A stretch of DNA of 64,000 nt from Magnolia sinica (taxonomy: Eukaryota; Streptophyta; Magnoliopsida; Magnoliales; Magnoliaceae), in NCBI RefSeq assembly GCF_029962835.1, contig NC_080578.1:51019001-51083000 (forward strand), in the 5' to 3' direction. Both the position numbers and the translations under genes were made by a program. Shown in pieces: positions 24,845 to 36,407 of the stretch. How positions within the stretch are numbered: the stretch's first letter is position 1; each line of letters opens with the position of its first letter. The notes beneath the pieces are model-generated. The model ran no database searches. It worked only from the letters and a program-made list of their open reading frames with translations, and was not told the DNA's origin.

Positions 24845-25068
24845 GTTAATTCCCTTCACTTCACGGTCAATTCCATGCACTTCATGGTCAATTTCCTTCC
24901 CTTCATGGTCATTTCCATGCACTTCTTAATTCCATGTACTTCATGGTTAATTCCAACGATTCCGTTTCACTTCACGGTCAATTCCATGCATTTCACGGAC
25001 AAATTTGGCGATTCTGTTTCACTTCACGGTCGTTTCCATGCATTTCACTGTCAATTCCCTTCACTTGA
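24845..25068 (+). repeat. Satellite block A (forward, degenerate)
   Basis: Units of the CTTCACGGTCAATTCC / CATTTCACGG type in forward orientation, more irregular than the rest of the array and next to the left terminal repeat. Confidence 0.85.
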
Positions 25069-26214
25069 CCATGAAATGCATGGAAATGACCGTGAAGTAA
25101 AGGGAATTGACGGTGAAATGCATGGAATTGACCATGAAGTGAAGGGAATTGACCGTGAAGTGAACGGAATTGACCATGAAGTGCATGGAAATAACCGTGA
25201 ATCAAAACAGAATCACTAAAAATGACTATAAAATGCATGGAAATGACCATGAAGTGAAGCGAAATGACTGTGAAATGGGTGGAAATGACCGTGAAGTGAA
25301 GGGAATTGACCGTGAAGTGCATCGAAATGACAGTGAATTTAAACGAAATCGCCTAAAATGACCGTGAAATGTATGGAAATGACCGTGAAGTGAAGCAAAA
25401 TGATCGTGAAATGCATGGAAATGACCGTGAAGTGAAGGGAATTGACCGTGAAGTGCATCGAAATGACTGTAACTCTAAACGGAATCGCCGAAAATGACCG
25501 TGAAATGCATAAAATTGACCTTAAAGTGAAGCGAAATGACCGTGAAATGCATGGAAATGACCGTGAAGTGAAGGGAAATGACCGTGAAGTGCATGGAAAT
25601 GACCGTGAATCTAAACGAAATCGATGAAAATGACCGTAAAGTGAAGCGAAATGACCGTGAAATGCATGGAAATGAGCGTGAAGTGAAGGGAATTGACGGT
25701 GAAGTGCATGGAAATGACCGTGAATCTAAATGAAATCGCTGAAAATGACCGTGAATTGCATGGAAATGACCGTGAAGTGAAGCGAATTGACCATGAAATG
25801 CATGGAAATGAGCATGAAGTGAAGGGAATTGACCGTGAAATGCATAGAAATGACCGTGAATCTAAATGAAATGCTGAAAATGACCGTGAAATGCATGGAA
25901 ATGAATGTGAAGTGAATCGAATTGACCGCGAAATGCATGGAAATGAGCGTGAAGTGAAGGGAATTGACCATGAAGTGCATGGAAATGACCATGAATCTAA
26001 ACGAAATCACTGGAAATGACCATGAAATGCATGAAAATGACTGTGAAGGGAAGCGAATTGACAGTGAAATGCATGGAAATGAGCGTGAAGTGAAGGGAAT
26101 TGATCGTGAAGTGCGTGGAAATGACCCTGAATCTAAATGGAATCGACGGAAATGACCGTGAAATGCATGGAAATGACTGTGAAGTGAACCAAATTGACCG
26201 TAAAATGCACGGAA
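25069..26214 (-). repeat. Satellite block B (inverted orientation)
   Basis: The same units read as their reverse complement (GAAATGACCGTGAA), about 1.15 kb or about eight 136-bp periods. Orientation switches at about 25069 and about 26215. Confidence 0.93.
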
Positions 26215-29200
26215 ATGATTGACTTCACGGTCAAATCCCTTCACTTCACAGTCATTTCCATGCATTTCACGGTCAAATCGCTTCATTTTACGGTCATTTC
26301 CATGCATTTCACGGTCATTTCACTTCACTTCACGGTCATTTCCATGCATTTCACGGTCATTTCTAGCGATTATGTTTATATTCAAGGTCATTTCAATGCA
26401 CTTCATGGTCAATTCCCTTCACTTCATGATCATTTCCATGCATTTCACGGTCATTTCGCTTCACTTCATGGTCATTTCCATGCATTGCATGGTCATTTCC
26501 AGCGATTTCATTTATATTCATGGTCATTTCGATGCACTTCACTGTCAATTCCCTTCACTCACGGTCATTTTCATGCATTTCACGGTCATTTCGCTTCACT
26601 TAACGGTCATTTTTCACGGTCATTTCCAGTATTCCGTTTAAATTCATGGTCATTTCGATGCACTTCACGGTCAATTCCCTTCACTTCACGGCCATTTTCA
26701 TGCATTTCACGGTCATTTCGCTTTACTTCACGGTCATTTCAATGCATTTCATGGTCATTTCCAGTGATTTCGTTTAGATTCACGGTTATTTCGATACACT
26801 TCACGGTCAATTCCCTTCACTTCACGGTCATTTCCACGCATTTCACGGTTATTTCGCTTCACTTCACGGTCATTTCCATACATTTCACGGTCATTTCCAG
26901 CGATTCCGTTTAGGTTCACGATCATTTCAATGCACTTCACGGTCAATTCCTTTCACTTCAAAGTCATTCCCATGCATTCCACAGTCATTTCGCTTCACTT
27001 CACAGTCATTTCCATGCATTTTACAGTCATTTTCGGCGATTTCGTTTAGATACATGGTCATTTCCATGCACTTCACGGTCAATTTCCTTCACTTCACGCT
27101 CATTTCCATGCATTTCATGATCATTTCGCTTCACTTCACGGTCATTTCCATGCATTTCACGGTCATTTTGCTTCACTTCACAATCATTTCCATACATTTC
27201 ATGGTCATTTCTAGTGATTTCGTTTAGATTTACGGTCATTTCGATGCACTTCATAGTCAATTCGCTTCACTTCACGGTTATTTCCATGCATTTCACGGTC
27301 ATTTCGCTTTACTTCATGGTCATTTCCATGCATTTCACGGTCATTTACAGCGATTCCGTTTAGATTCACGGTCATTTCGATGAACTTCACGGTCAATTCC
27401 CTTCACTTTACTGTCATTTCCACACATTTCACGGTCATTTCGGTTCACTTCACTTCACGGTCATTTCCAGCATTCCATTTAGATTCACGGTCATTTTGAT
27501 GCACTTCACGGTCAATTCCCTTCACGTCACGATCATTTCCATGCATTTCACGGTCATTTCGCTTTACTTCACAGTCATTTCCATGCATTTCACAGTCATT
27601 TTCGGTGATTCCGTTTAGATTCACGGTTATTTCGATGCACTTCACGGTCAATTCCCTTCACTTCACGGTCATTTCCACGCATTTCACGGTGATTTCGCTT
27701 CACTTCAGGGTCATTTCCATGCATTTAACGGTCATTTTCGGCGATTCCGTTTAGATTCACGGTTATTTCAATGCACTTCACAGTCAATTCCCTTTACTTC
27801 ACTGTCATTTCCACGCATTTCACGGTCATTTCGCTTCACTTAACGGTCATTTCCATGCATTTCACAGTCATTTCGAGCAATTTCGTTTAGATTCATGGTC
27901 ATTTCGATGCACTTCACGGTCAATTCCCTTCACTTCATGCTCATTTCCATGCATTTCACGATCATATCGCTTCACTTCATGGTCATTTCCATGCATTTCA
28001 TGGTCATTCCAGTGATTCTATTTAGATTTACGGTCATTTCGATGCACTTCACGGTCATTTCCATGCATTTCATGGTTATTTCGCTTGACTTCACGGTCAT
28101 TTCCGGCGATTTCGTTTAGATTCACAGTCATTTTGATGCACTTCACGGTCAATTCCCTGCGCTTCACGATCATTTCGATGCATTTCACAGTAATTTCGCT
28201 CTACTTCACGGTCATTTCCATGCATTTCACGGTCATTTCCAGCGATTCTGTTTTGATTCACGGTCATTTCGATGCACTTCATAGTCAATTCCCTTCACTT
28301 CATGGTCATTTCCATGCATTTCACAGTCATTTTGCTTCACTTCACAGTCATTTCCATGCATTTCACGGTCATTTTCGTCGATTCCGTTTAGATTCACGGT
28401 CATTTCAATACACTTCATGGTCAATTCGCTTCACTTCACGGTCATTTCCACGCATTTCACGGTCATTTCGCTTCACTTCACAGTCATTTCCATGCATTTC
28501 ACGGTCATTTCCAGCGATTCTATTTAGATTCACAGTCATTTCGATGTACTTCACGGTCAATTCCCTTCACTTCACAATCATTTCCATGCATTTCACGGTC
28601 ATTTTGCTTCAATTCACGTTCATTTCCATACATTTCACGTCGTTTCCGGCGATTCCACTTAGATTCATGGTCATTTCGATGCACTTCACGGTTAATTCCC
28701 TTCACTTCACGGTCATTTCCACGCATTTCACGGTCATTTTGCTTCACTTCACGGTCATTTCCGTGCATTTCACGGTCATTCCCAGTGATTCCATTTAAAT
28801 TCACTGTCATTTCAATGCACTTCACGGTCATTTTCATGCATTTCACGGTCATTTCGCTTCGCTTCACAGTCATTTCCATGCATTTCACAGTCATTTCTGG
28901 CGATTTTGTTTAGATTCATGGTCATTTCCATGTACTTCAGGGTCAATTCCCTTCACTTCACGATCATTTCGATGCATTTCACACTCATTTCGCTTCACTT
29001 CACGGTCATTTTCATGCATTTCACGGTCATTTCCAGCGATTCCGTTTTGATTCACGGACATTTCGATGCACTTCACGGTCAATTCCCTTCACTTCACGGT
29101 CATTTCCATGCATTTCACGATCATTTCGCTTCACTTCACGGTCATTTCCATGCATTTCACAGTCATTTCCGGCGATTCCGTTTAGATTCATGGTCATTTT

Positions 29201-30110
29201 GTTGCACTTCACGGTCAATTCCCTTCACTTCAAGGTCATTTCCACGCATTTCACGGTCATTTTGCTTCACTTCACGGTCATTTCCATGTATTTCATGGTC
29301 ATTTCCAGTGATTCCGTTTAGATTCACAGTCATTTCGATGCACTTCACGGTCAATTCCCTTCACTTCACAGTCATTTTCATGCTTTTCACGGTCATTCGC
29401 TTCACTTCACGATCATTTCTATGCATTTCACGGTCATTTCCGGCTATTCCGTTTAGATTCACAGTCATTTCGTGCACTTCACGGTTAATTCCCTTCACTT
29501 CACGGTCATTTCCACGCATTTCACGGTTATTTCGCTTCACTTCACGGTCATTTCCATGCATTTCACGGTCATTTCCAACGATTTTGTTTAGATTCACAGT
29601 TATTTTGATGCACTTCACGGTTAATTCCCTTCACTTCACGGTCATTTTCATCCATTTCACGGTCATTTCACTTCACTTCACGGTCATTTCCGTGCATTTC
29701 ACGGTCATTTCCGGCAATTTCGTTGAGAGTCATGGTCATTTCCATGCACTTCACGGTCAATTCCCTTCACTTCACGATCATTTCTTTGCATTTCACGGTC
29801 ATTTCGCTTCACTTCACGGTCATTTCCATGCATTTCACAGTCAATTCCGGTGATTTCGTTTAAATTCACGGTCATTTTCATGTATTTCATGGTCAATTCC
29901 CTTAACTTCACGATCATTTCCATGTATTTCACGGTCATTTCCAGTGATTCCGTTTGTATTCACGGTCATTTCGATGTACTTCACAGTCAAATCCCTTCAC
30001 TTGACGGTCATTTCCCTGCATTTCATGGTCAATTCGCTTCACTTTATGGTCAAGTCCTTGCATTTTACGGTCATTTCCGGCGATTTCATTTTGATTCACC
30101 GCGAAGTGAA
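26215..30110 (+). repeat. Satellite block C: 136-bp higher-order repeat array
   Basis: About 3.9 kb of TTCACGGTCATTTCC-based units. Most 136-bp periods can be parsed as five 21-bp units plus one 31-bp unit. Unit endings alternate CATGCAT, GCTTCAC, GATGCAC and CCTTCAC, and the 31-bp unit ends AGCGATTCCGTTTAGA. About 28 periods are present. The unit is open in all three forward frames and in two reverse frames, so long apparent proteins (FTVISMH, SRSFPCI and HGHFHAF repeats) are by-products. Confidence 0.95.
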
Positions 30111-30469
30111 TGAAATGGATTTCCAACTATTGACCTGATAGAATCTTGGAAAATAAGTAGGTTAGTTAGCTAAAGTAGCATCTCCTACCCCAAAATCTTA
30201 TATGGTTCGCCAAGTAACTCATTTAGGTTTAAGAGATATGTTTATTAATTGAATAAAGAAAGAAATGAATAAAAAGAGAAAAAGAAAAATTATATGCTTA
30301 TATATACATATTTATATAAATATGTATTAGAAAAAAATGTAGGGAAGAAATAGTTCTCCTTTCAAAAAGATATTTTTAAAAAAAACAGAAAAAAATACAA
30401 TACACGGGTGGGACAGCGAGTCGGGTCGACCGGCTTTGGACCCGTCGACTAGTTTTTTTTTTGCCCGAT
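30111..30469. other. AT-rich spacer inside the TIR element
   Basis: AT-rich DNA with no ORF of interest, between the array and a nested dispersed repeat. Confidence 0.6.
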
Positions 30470-30970
30470 GTAATCCCCATTGCTTTTTGTGGATCTCATT
30501 ATGATATATGTGTTATATCCAAACCGTCCATCTATTTGGCGAACTCGTATTAAGGCTTGAGACGAAAAATTAGATAGATCTAGCTATTAAGTGGACCACA
30601 CTGTAAAAAGCAGTGGAGGATTGAACGTCCACCATTGAAACCCTTTTATGGGTCACAGAAGTTTTAGAACTATATGAAATTTGTTTTTCCTCTTCATCCA
30701 GGTCTTTGTGACCTTATGAATAGATTGGATGGAAAATATATGTTATGGTGGGCCCTACGAAATTTTTAACAGTGAAAATCAAGTTTACCGCTGCTATTTG
30801 TGGTGTGGTCAAGTTGATCTTTAGATATGATTCTTTTCTTCCGATAATGCTCTGAAATGATCTTGAAATATGAATGAACAGTGTAGATATAATAAATACA
30901 TCATTGTGAGGCCCATGTCGAGGAGCGTCAGCGCTCGTCTTCGCACACCAGACAATCGGCTTCCGGAAGG
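30470..30970. repeat. Nested dispersed repeat related to the GGAAGCGGA MITEs
   Basis: Shares the interior of the element at 50.4 kb (AAACCGTCCATCTA, AAAAAGCAGTGGAGGATTGAA, TGAACAGTGTAGATATAATA). Its right side, GGAGCGTCAGCGCTCGTC ... CGGCTTCCGG, matches the 19.9-kb copy. The left terminus is not recognisable. Confidence 0.65.
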
Positions 30971-31365
30971 AAGGAATGACGGGGGTGTTTTGGTCTGTTG
31001 AAAAGTCGTCCGTACACAGGGGGTATTCTTGGAAGCTTAAAAAGAAGTGGGCTTAAAATGGCTGGTGGGCCATAAATGGGTCGTAAAGTAGGAAATTTCT
31101 CACTTGCAAGGCACTGATCAGCCTTTGCCGTTTTACATGTTCGTACATGCGAGATGCCATAGTTCAGTGATACTGACTGTACAAGTCATGGGTACCGTTG
31201 ATGGGGTGCCCCAAAATCATTCAGATTATGCGGAAGTTTTTGGGCCTCACATCTATTGTAAGGCACATCAAACTCACGGTGCGGATCTCAAACCATAGGT
31301 ACCACATGAATACAATCATGCGGTGCTCTCCTTAATTCCCACGGAAATGATTGCCGTGGGAAATT

Positions 31366-31369
<4 letters not shown>

Positions 31370-31411
<42 letters not shown>
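31370..31411. repeat. (CA)n microsatellite
   Basis: A run of about 20 AC units preceded by TATATAT. Confidence 0.95.
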
Positions 31412-31413
<2 letters not shown>

Positions 31414-32039
31414 AATTAAGGTGATTTTGAATCTTCAATTTGTAATTAGAATGCACTGAAATTCAAAAATAATAATGTATTAAAATTTTGTAGTATATTT
31501 ACAGGAGGTTGAATTTAATTACTAAATCAACTTTGATATTATAAATTAGTGCACATATCTGATATTTGACAGAACTATTGTAATAAGGGCATTAAAATAC
31601 ATGCTTTGGCAAAAAAATTACGAAATTTCAAAGCCTTAGGGGCACACAAGTATTAGGATCATGAGTGAACGATTCACCAACATTTTTTTAGCTGTCAATT
31701 TACCTCTCAATATTTGGACTATTGGTATCTTTCTATTGATATGATTTTAGTGATGCATATAATAATTATATTGTTTTGGAATATCATTAACGAGTCACAT
31801 GTAAAACTGATTGGTAGCTTTAAGACACCTTTGTTATATGTGCCGTCATTTAACTTTTAAAAAGTGAACTAAAAATGCATTTCACTTTGATTACACCAAA
31901 ATCACAAGAAATAAAAATAAAATAAAATTTGAGGGATTTCAAAGTATAGCAAAGTCGTATATCATTTACTCTCAATTCTACTCTGCCAACCAATTTTCAG
32001 AATCCCAATGTGAGTCAAACAGTGTTATGAAGGGACGCA
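31412..32039. other. Intergenic, no gene seen
   Basis: AT-rich sequence with no supported feature. Confidence 0.5.
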
Positions 32040-32460
32040 CATTGAGTATTATTCTTGCCTATCCACTATCATGTATGGGTTTTATCTACATCCTTGGTCC
32101 AAAATTTTGATATCATTTCATGGTACAAGCCCAAAATGACCAGGCTCTGGGGCTCAAGTAAACCACACAAGCTCAATTAAACCACACCTTAGGAAGTCAC
32201 GGTGTTGAAACTTTCCTAACATCCACTGTGATGTTTAATTTCCATCCAACCTCTTCATGAGGTCATATAGATCTGGATGAGATAAAATACAAATATCAGC
32301 TTGATTAGAAACTTCGAAAAGTTTTCAACAATAGTTTTTTTAATCTCTACTAAGTGGTCCACTTAAGTCTTTAAGCTATTCATTTTTGGATTTGTACCCT
32401 AAAATGATATGGCAAAATGGGTGGATGATAAAGATAAAACCCATACATCATGGCAGCCCC
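32040..32460. repeat. Dispersed non-coding repeat
   Basis: Shares the module 'ctcaagtaaaccacac', the 'tccatccaacctcttcatgaggtcatatagatctggatgag' type of phrase, and 'aaaatgatatggcaaaatgg' with copies at 9.2, 16.0, 50.6 and 51.2 kb. Its own termini were not resolved. Confidence 0.5.
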
Positions 32461-32679
32461 TCATAATTCTTGTGGGTTCTTAGCTAGAGTTGGGCATCAA
32501 GTCGAGTCCGACCAAGTTAGGGATGACTTGACTTGACCTGATTTTGAAATGGACTACACCCAAACTCGACCCAACTAGGTACCGAGTCCAGCATGCTTGA
32601 CTTGATCCGAGTCTGGGTATGACATGGAATAACCTGGACTGAGTCTATCCTGATCGCAGGTACAAAGTCAGGTCGGGTG

Positions 32680-33315
32680 CAGCGGGTATCCACAGGCTAA
32701 AATCACAGTTCGGAACTTGCAAAAGGTCCAAAAGGACATATGTAAGATAATAGAAGAAGAGAGAAAAGTCAGCAATACTGGAGTCCTCAAGCTCAACTCT
32801 ACTCCAAGCTCTGTCGCTGCGACACCCGCTTAGGATCACCTGCATGCATCAATCGTGCATAAGCTTATAGAAGCTTAGATGGTGGTAAAAGTGTGTGACA
32901 ATGGTGTACAGACGAATAGAATGAGGTATAGGAAGAGAGATAAGATCAATGACAATGTCGCTAACCTTACCAAGGCTTATCATGAATATGATGTAATGAG
33001 TACTGGGTGCCATACTAAGGCAATGCATGAAGGGGCTTATGCAGCCGATGCAAGTGCGATGCAAAATAATGCCAGTGCTCATAACCAATCCACATATCAA
33101 GTACATTTCTAATCATAAGGAAATCACCGGGGTCCATTACGCTACTGAATGACTGCCGCTCTACAGACCCCGCACAGTCAAACGAGTGTAAGAGACCTCA
33201 CTACCCGCCTGTGGATAGCTAATCATCAGCAAGGCCTGACGATAGCGGACCCATTTACGAGCTGATCAGACTCAACCTAGCAATGCCTCCTCACACCAAG
33301 AAAGTAAGGCCACAC
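32680..33315. repeat. Older LTR-like repeat, left part (interrupted by copia)
   Basis: Homologous by eye to 60.5-61.3 kb: ATCGTGCATAAGCTTAT, GCTTAGATGGTGGTAAAAGTG, GATAGCGGACC, GAGCTGAT and GTAAGGCCACAC occur in the same order. The copia element interrupts it exactly after CACAC, and it resumes at 44308. It resembles long gypsy LTRs, but the superfamily is an inference. Confidence 0.7.
33311..33315. repeat. 5-bp target-site duplication, left
   Basis: CACAC, identical to CACAC at 44308-44312 directly after the right LTR. Confidence 0.95.
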
Positions 33316-33829
33316 TGTAAGTGCTATAGTTTATATCCCTGTAAGTTGTCAAATTTGTGGCGACAAAATCTCTGTTATGTTTTATATAACCTGCTTAAGT
33401 GAAGCTCTCTCAAGGATCAACATTCATGACTTCATGAACAAACTAAGCTCACATCAAGCAAAGCTCTCAAGTACAAGACTCAAGATCTTGAATGAAAGAA
33501 CTGATCACAAGACAAGACTCTTGAAGGCAAGAACTGCTCACAAGACTCAAGCTGAAAAGAAAAAGAAAGTACAAGGCAAGACTCAAGCTGAACTCAAGAC
33601 TTAAGTTGAAAGTCAAGCTGAACTCAAGACTCAAGCTGAAACTCAAGCCACTTTCATGATTGAGCTACTTCAAGGTTTAGTCTACATCAAGACTTCAAGG
33701 CTCATTCTTCATGGTCTCTTGTTTCAATGTCCATACTTCATGATTGAGGTTTGTTTGACCATAGGATGACCTTAGAAGTAGGTCATTTCGGATACATAAG
33801 TCGAATGTTATTTTACATGTGATTGGTCT

Positions 33830-34180
33830 GTTCTTCGACCAGTCTTAGGTCTGCTTCGACTAGTCCTAGACTTGCTTCGACCGATCTAAGAAATTCATCA
33901 CTCGTAAGTTTGTTACAAATTCCGGATAAAATCTAGCCTTCGACTAGTCCAGGAATGCTCGACCGATCGTAGGTCAACCTCGACGCATCTTCGACCAATC
34001 GTAGAATCTACGACTCGAAGTCCGAACCTTTGCAGGACCTACGACGATCCGAAGGAAACCTACGACTCGTAGGAGGGCTACGACGATCGTAGAACGGTCC
34101 GCACTTATCCCGCCTAATCTTTCAAATATCTGTTGTGGCTTCGACTAGTCGAAGAGCACTCTAGACCAGTCGAAGACCTG
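33830..34180 (+). promoter_or_regulatory. Palindrome array in U3 of the 5' LTR
   Basis: About eleven copies of a degenerate palindrome, such as TTCGACTAGTCGAAG, CTTCGACCAATCGTAG and CTACGACGATCGTAG, lie directly upstream of the TATA box. The function is unknown; dimeric transcription factor sites are one possibility. This segment differs strongly between the two LTRs. Confidence 0.75.
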
Positions 34181-34191
34181 ATCTTCTCACC

Positions 34192-34199
34192 TATAAATA
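34192..34199 (+). promoter_or_regulatory. TATA box of the 5' LTR
   Basis: TATAAATA in the context CACCTATAAATAGAGC, also at 43109-43116 in the 3' LTR. It is the likely core promoter of the element. Confidence 0.8.
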
Positions 34200-35390
34200 G
34201 AGCACGAATCTCAAAAGAAATCATCGATTTAATTATAGTATTCAAGCCAATCTTCGTCGAACTTCTGAGAGATAATTCTGTGCTCCATCTAAGCTAAGTG
34301 TGCTTATTTAATATCTTCTTTCCTTAGCTTTATTTTAATTGATTTTGTTTCTTATATTCCAATCTGATTTGAAAAGAGGAATTGTTATTCCCTTCTTTGG
34401 AATCAAAATCAATTAAGGCAAGCCCTATTTGGTTTAATTTAAAATCTATTAGAACTAGAACCATTGTAATCGAGTACTGGACATTGAACTTGGACATTCA
34501 ATCATCTACTTTGATTTGGTTCTACCGGGCTGCTACAGCGAAGAAGATATTCAGGTATTTTATATATTGTAAATTCCTTTCTATTATTTTGGTTTCTTTC
34601 AAGATTTGCCAGAAAAATCTTGTTATATTGGTTATCTGAGGAAAGCCAGGAAAACTCAGAAGTGGGGGTTTTTTTAATTGTGTAAGCCCACATACAAAGA
34701 CACAATTGTAAGGGTTTTGGGTGAACCTGGGAAAACCTATTTTTAGTGAACGCTAATATCCCCTGTGTGAGGATATTAGGAGTGGAGTAGCTTTTTGTGT
34801 GGCTGTTGGATAACAGTTGGTGAACACACAGGCGAACCACTATAAATCCTTTGAGTTGTGGTTGATTGATTTATTCTTTTAATTTTTTTTTTATTCTTTT
34901 TATGGGATGTATGTATGGTGGTGAATGTTGTAATTATTTCAAGCTTTGTGAGAATGTTGTAATAGCTTAGAATTTACTTTCTGCTATTCCTTTATAAGCT
35001 TGATTTTCAATTTCATTTTGAAAGTTGTTCCAGCAAGGTTGCCCTGCCATTTTTATGGTGTATGGCTGTCCCTAGAACAATACATCTTTAATTACAAGTT
35101 ATTTCAATTCAGTTTGTATTTCTTTTTATATTCCTCTTCGATTTGAGACTTGATACAAAGACCTTTCTAGAAATAAGGTTGTCCTACCATAAACTCTGTT
35201 TTTGGTGTAAGGTTGTCCTTAGAATAACGTTTGTATCAACCTCTCAAGATCTGAATTTTGAGGTTGTTTTTCTTTCCTGCATTGTAATTTAATTTGGCTA
35301 TCATTTTCTTTATTATTCCGCTGTTATAAGTTTTTATTTGGCATTGTCCTATTCACCCCCCCTCTAGGACATATAGCTTGGCCTTTTCAA

Positions 35391-35404
35391 GTGGTATCAA
35401 AGCC
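35391..35404 (+). other. Primer-binding site
   Basis: GTGGTATCAAAGCC, one base after the 5' LTR. It resembles the TGGTATCAGAGC complement of initiator tRNA-Met used by plant copia elements, with one substitution. Confidence 0.85.
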
Positions 35405-35445
35405 TAATAGCTCCTTTTAATTCTTGGATTTAATTCTTCGATGAT

Positions 35446-35532
35446 TATTAAAATCTAACTCTATAGGTCATTCCTACAAGTATACACAAAAGAAGACCAA
35501 CTATGTTCCTAAACCCAAAACAGTTCTGAAAT
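35446..35532 (+). repeat. 87-bp copy of internal sequence at the gag start
   Basis: Matches 37062-37148 almost exactly (TCTATAGGTCATTCCTACAA, ACCAACTATGTTCC, CCCAAAACAGTT), offset 1616 bp, with about two mismatches. It replaces the part of the element that should encode the first few dozen gag residues. The junction is at GAAAT. Confidence 0.9.
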
Positions 35533-35534
35533 CA

Positions 35535-36407
35535 ATGGATGAAAATGTGTGGCAAGCCACAGTGACTGAATGGAATCCTCCTATCATGGAAGTTACTGGG
35601 GTTGATGGTTCAAAGTCTATGAAAACCACACCATATTACCAATGGACCACCCTTCAGAAAAGTGAGAGTAGTGCAAATGCTAAAGCACTAAATGCAATTA
35701 CTTGCGCACTATCACCGGATGAGTTCAAAAGAATCATCTCTTGTGATACTGCAAAGCAAGCTTGGGATATATTAGAAATGACACACGAGGGTACTACAAT
35801 TGTTAAAAAATCTAAAGTCCAACTCCTCACAACCAGATTTGAAGAAATTCATATGGAAGAAAATGAGATGTTTATGGACTTTTACACTAGATTGAATGAC
35901 ATTATAAACTCAATGTGGGGTCTTGGCGATAAAATCCCAGAAAGTAAAGTATGTGCAAAAATATTACGCTCACTTCCTGAACGGTTCAATTCTAAAGTAA
36001 CCGCAATCCAGGAACTTCGTGATACGGATAATATGAGCGTTGAAGAACTAGTTGGTTCTCTACAAACCTACGAGTTAAACTTTAAAGCTCCTAAAGGTAA
36101 ATCTATCGCTCTAAAATCTTCTAAATGTAGTTCAGAAGAAAATTCTGATTCAGAAGATGACATGGCTCTTTTAGCTAAAAAATTTTACAAAATTTTCAAA
36201 AGCAAGAAAAGAGTTGATTTTCAAAAATCAAATGACAAAAAGAAGTTTAGACCCAAATCTCGAAAATCTTTGAAAAATAGTCAATGTTACAACTGTCTAG
36301 AATATGGGCACTTAGCAAATAGATGTCCTAAAAGGGACAAACCCAGGAAAAAGGGTATGTTGGCTACATGGGATGAATCATCTGATTCTGAAGGTTCTCT
36401 GAATTAG
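35535..36407 (+). pseudogene. Copia gag (N-terminally truncated)
   Basis: The 290-aa ORF opens MDENVWQATVTEWNPPI, which normally lies some way inside copia gag, so the usual start with its 'GxNYxxW' region is missing. The UBN2-type gag core includes AKQAWDILEMTHEGT and VCAKILRSLPERF. A CCHC knuckle, CYNCLEYGHLANRC, sits near residues 253-266. It ends GSLN and a stop because of a frameshift near 36395; the next frame continues as an acidic Ser/Glu stretch that leads into pol. The family role is RNA packaging in virus-like particles. The ATG used here is simply the first available. Confidence 0.9.

Larger units (their letters stand above)
24785..31101. mobile_element. 6.3-kb Mutator-like TIR element carrying a satellite array
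   Basis: The left end (24785-24841, starting GAGAGATTTCCTACTGTACG) and right end (31045-31101, ending AGTAGGAAATTTCTC) are inverted repeats about 57 bp long. They are nearly identical over the outer 36 bp and again near the inner GCCCACTT. ACTTGCAAA (24776-24784) and ACTTGCAAG (31102-31110) flank it in direct orientation, an 8-of-9 match to a 9-bp Mutator-type target duplication. No transposase ORF is present, so it would be non-autonomous. The interior is the array (24.85-30.11 kb), an AT-rich spacer and a nested repeat. Confidence 0.75.
33316..35389 (+). repeat. 5' LTR of the copia element
   Basis: 2074 bp, TGTAAGTG...CTTTTCA. It includes a Lys/Gln/Ala-rich pseudo-ORF over CTCAAGACTCAAGCTGAA-like tandem words, an array of short palindromes, a TATA box and AT-rich U5. 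A C-to-T difference at about 33602 gives a stop where the 3' LTR reads CAA. Confidence 0.97.

Noticed and set aside
25726..29853. Long ORFs of 190-315 codons with FTVISMH or NDREMHG repeats
   Set aside because: They follow satellite units on both strands and in several frames. The unit simply lacks stops.
24845..30110. Possible CRISPR-like array
   Set aside because: There are no unique spacers between constant repeats. Units are contiguous and variants recur in a fixed order, and the DNA is a plant genome.
34502..34840. 112-codon minus-strand ORF, repeated identically at 43420-43758
   Set aside because: It lies antisense within both LTRs and is duplicated only because the LTRs are. No recognisable domain.
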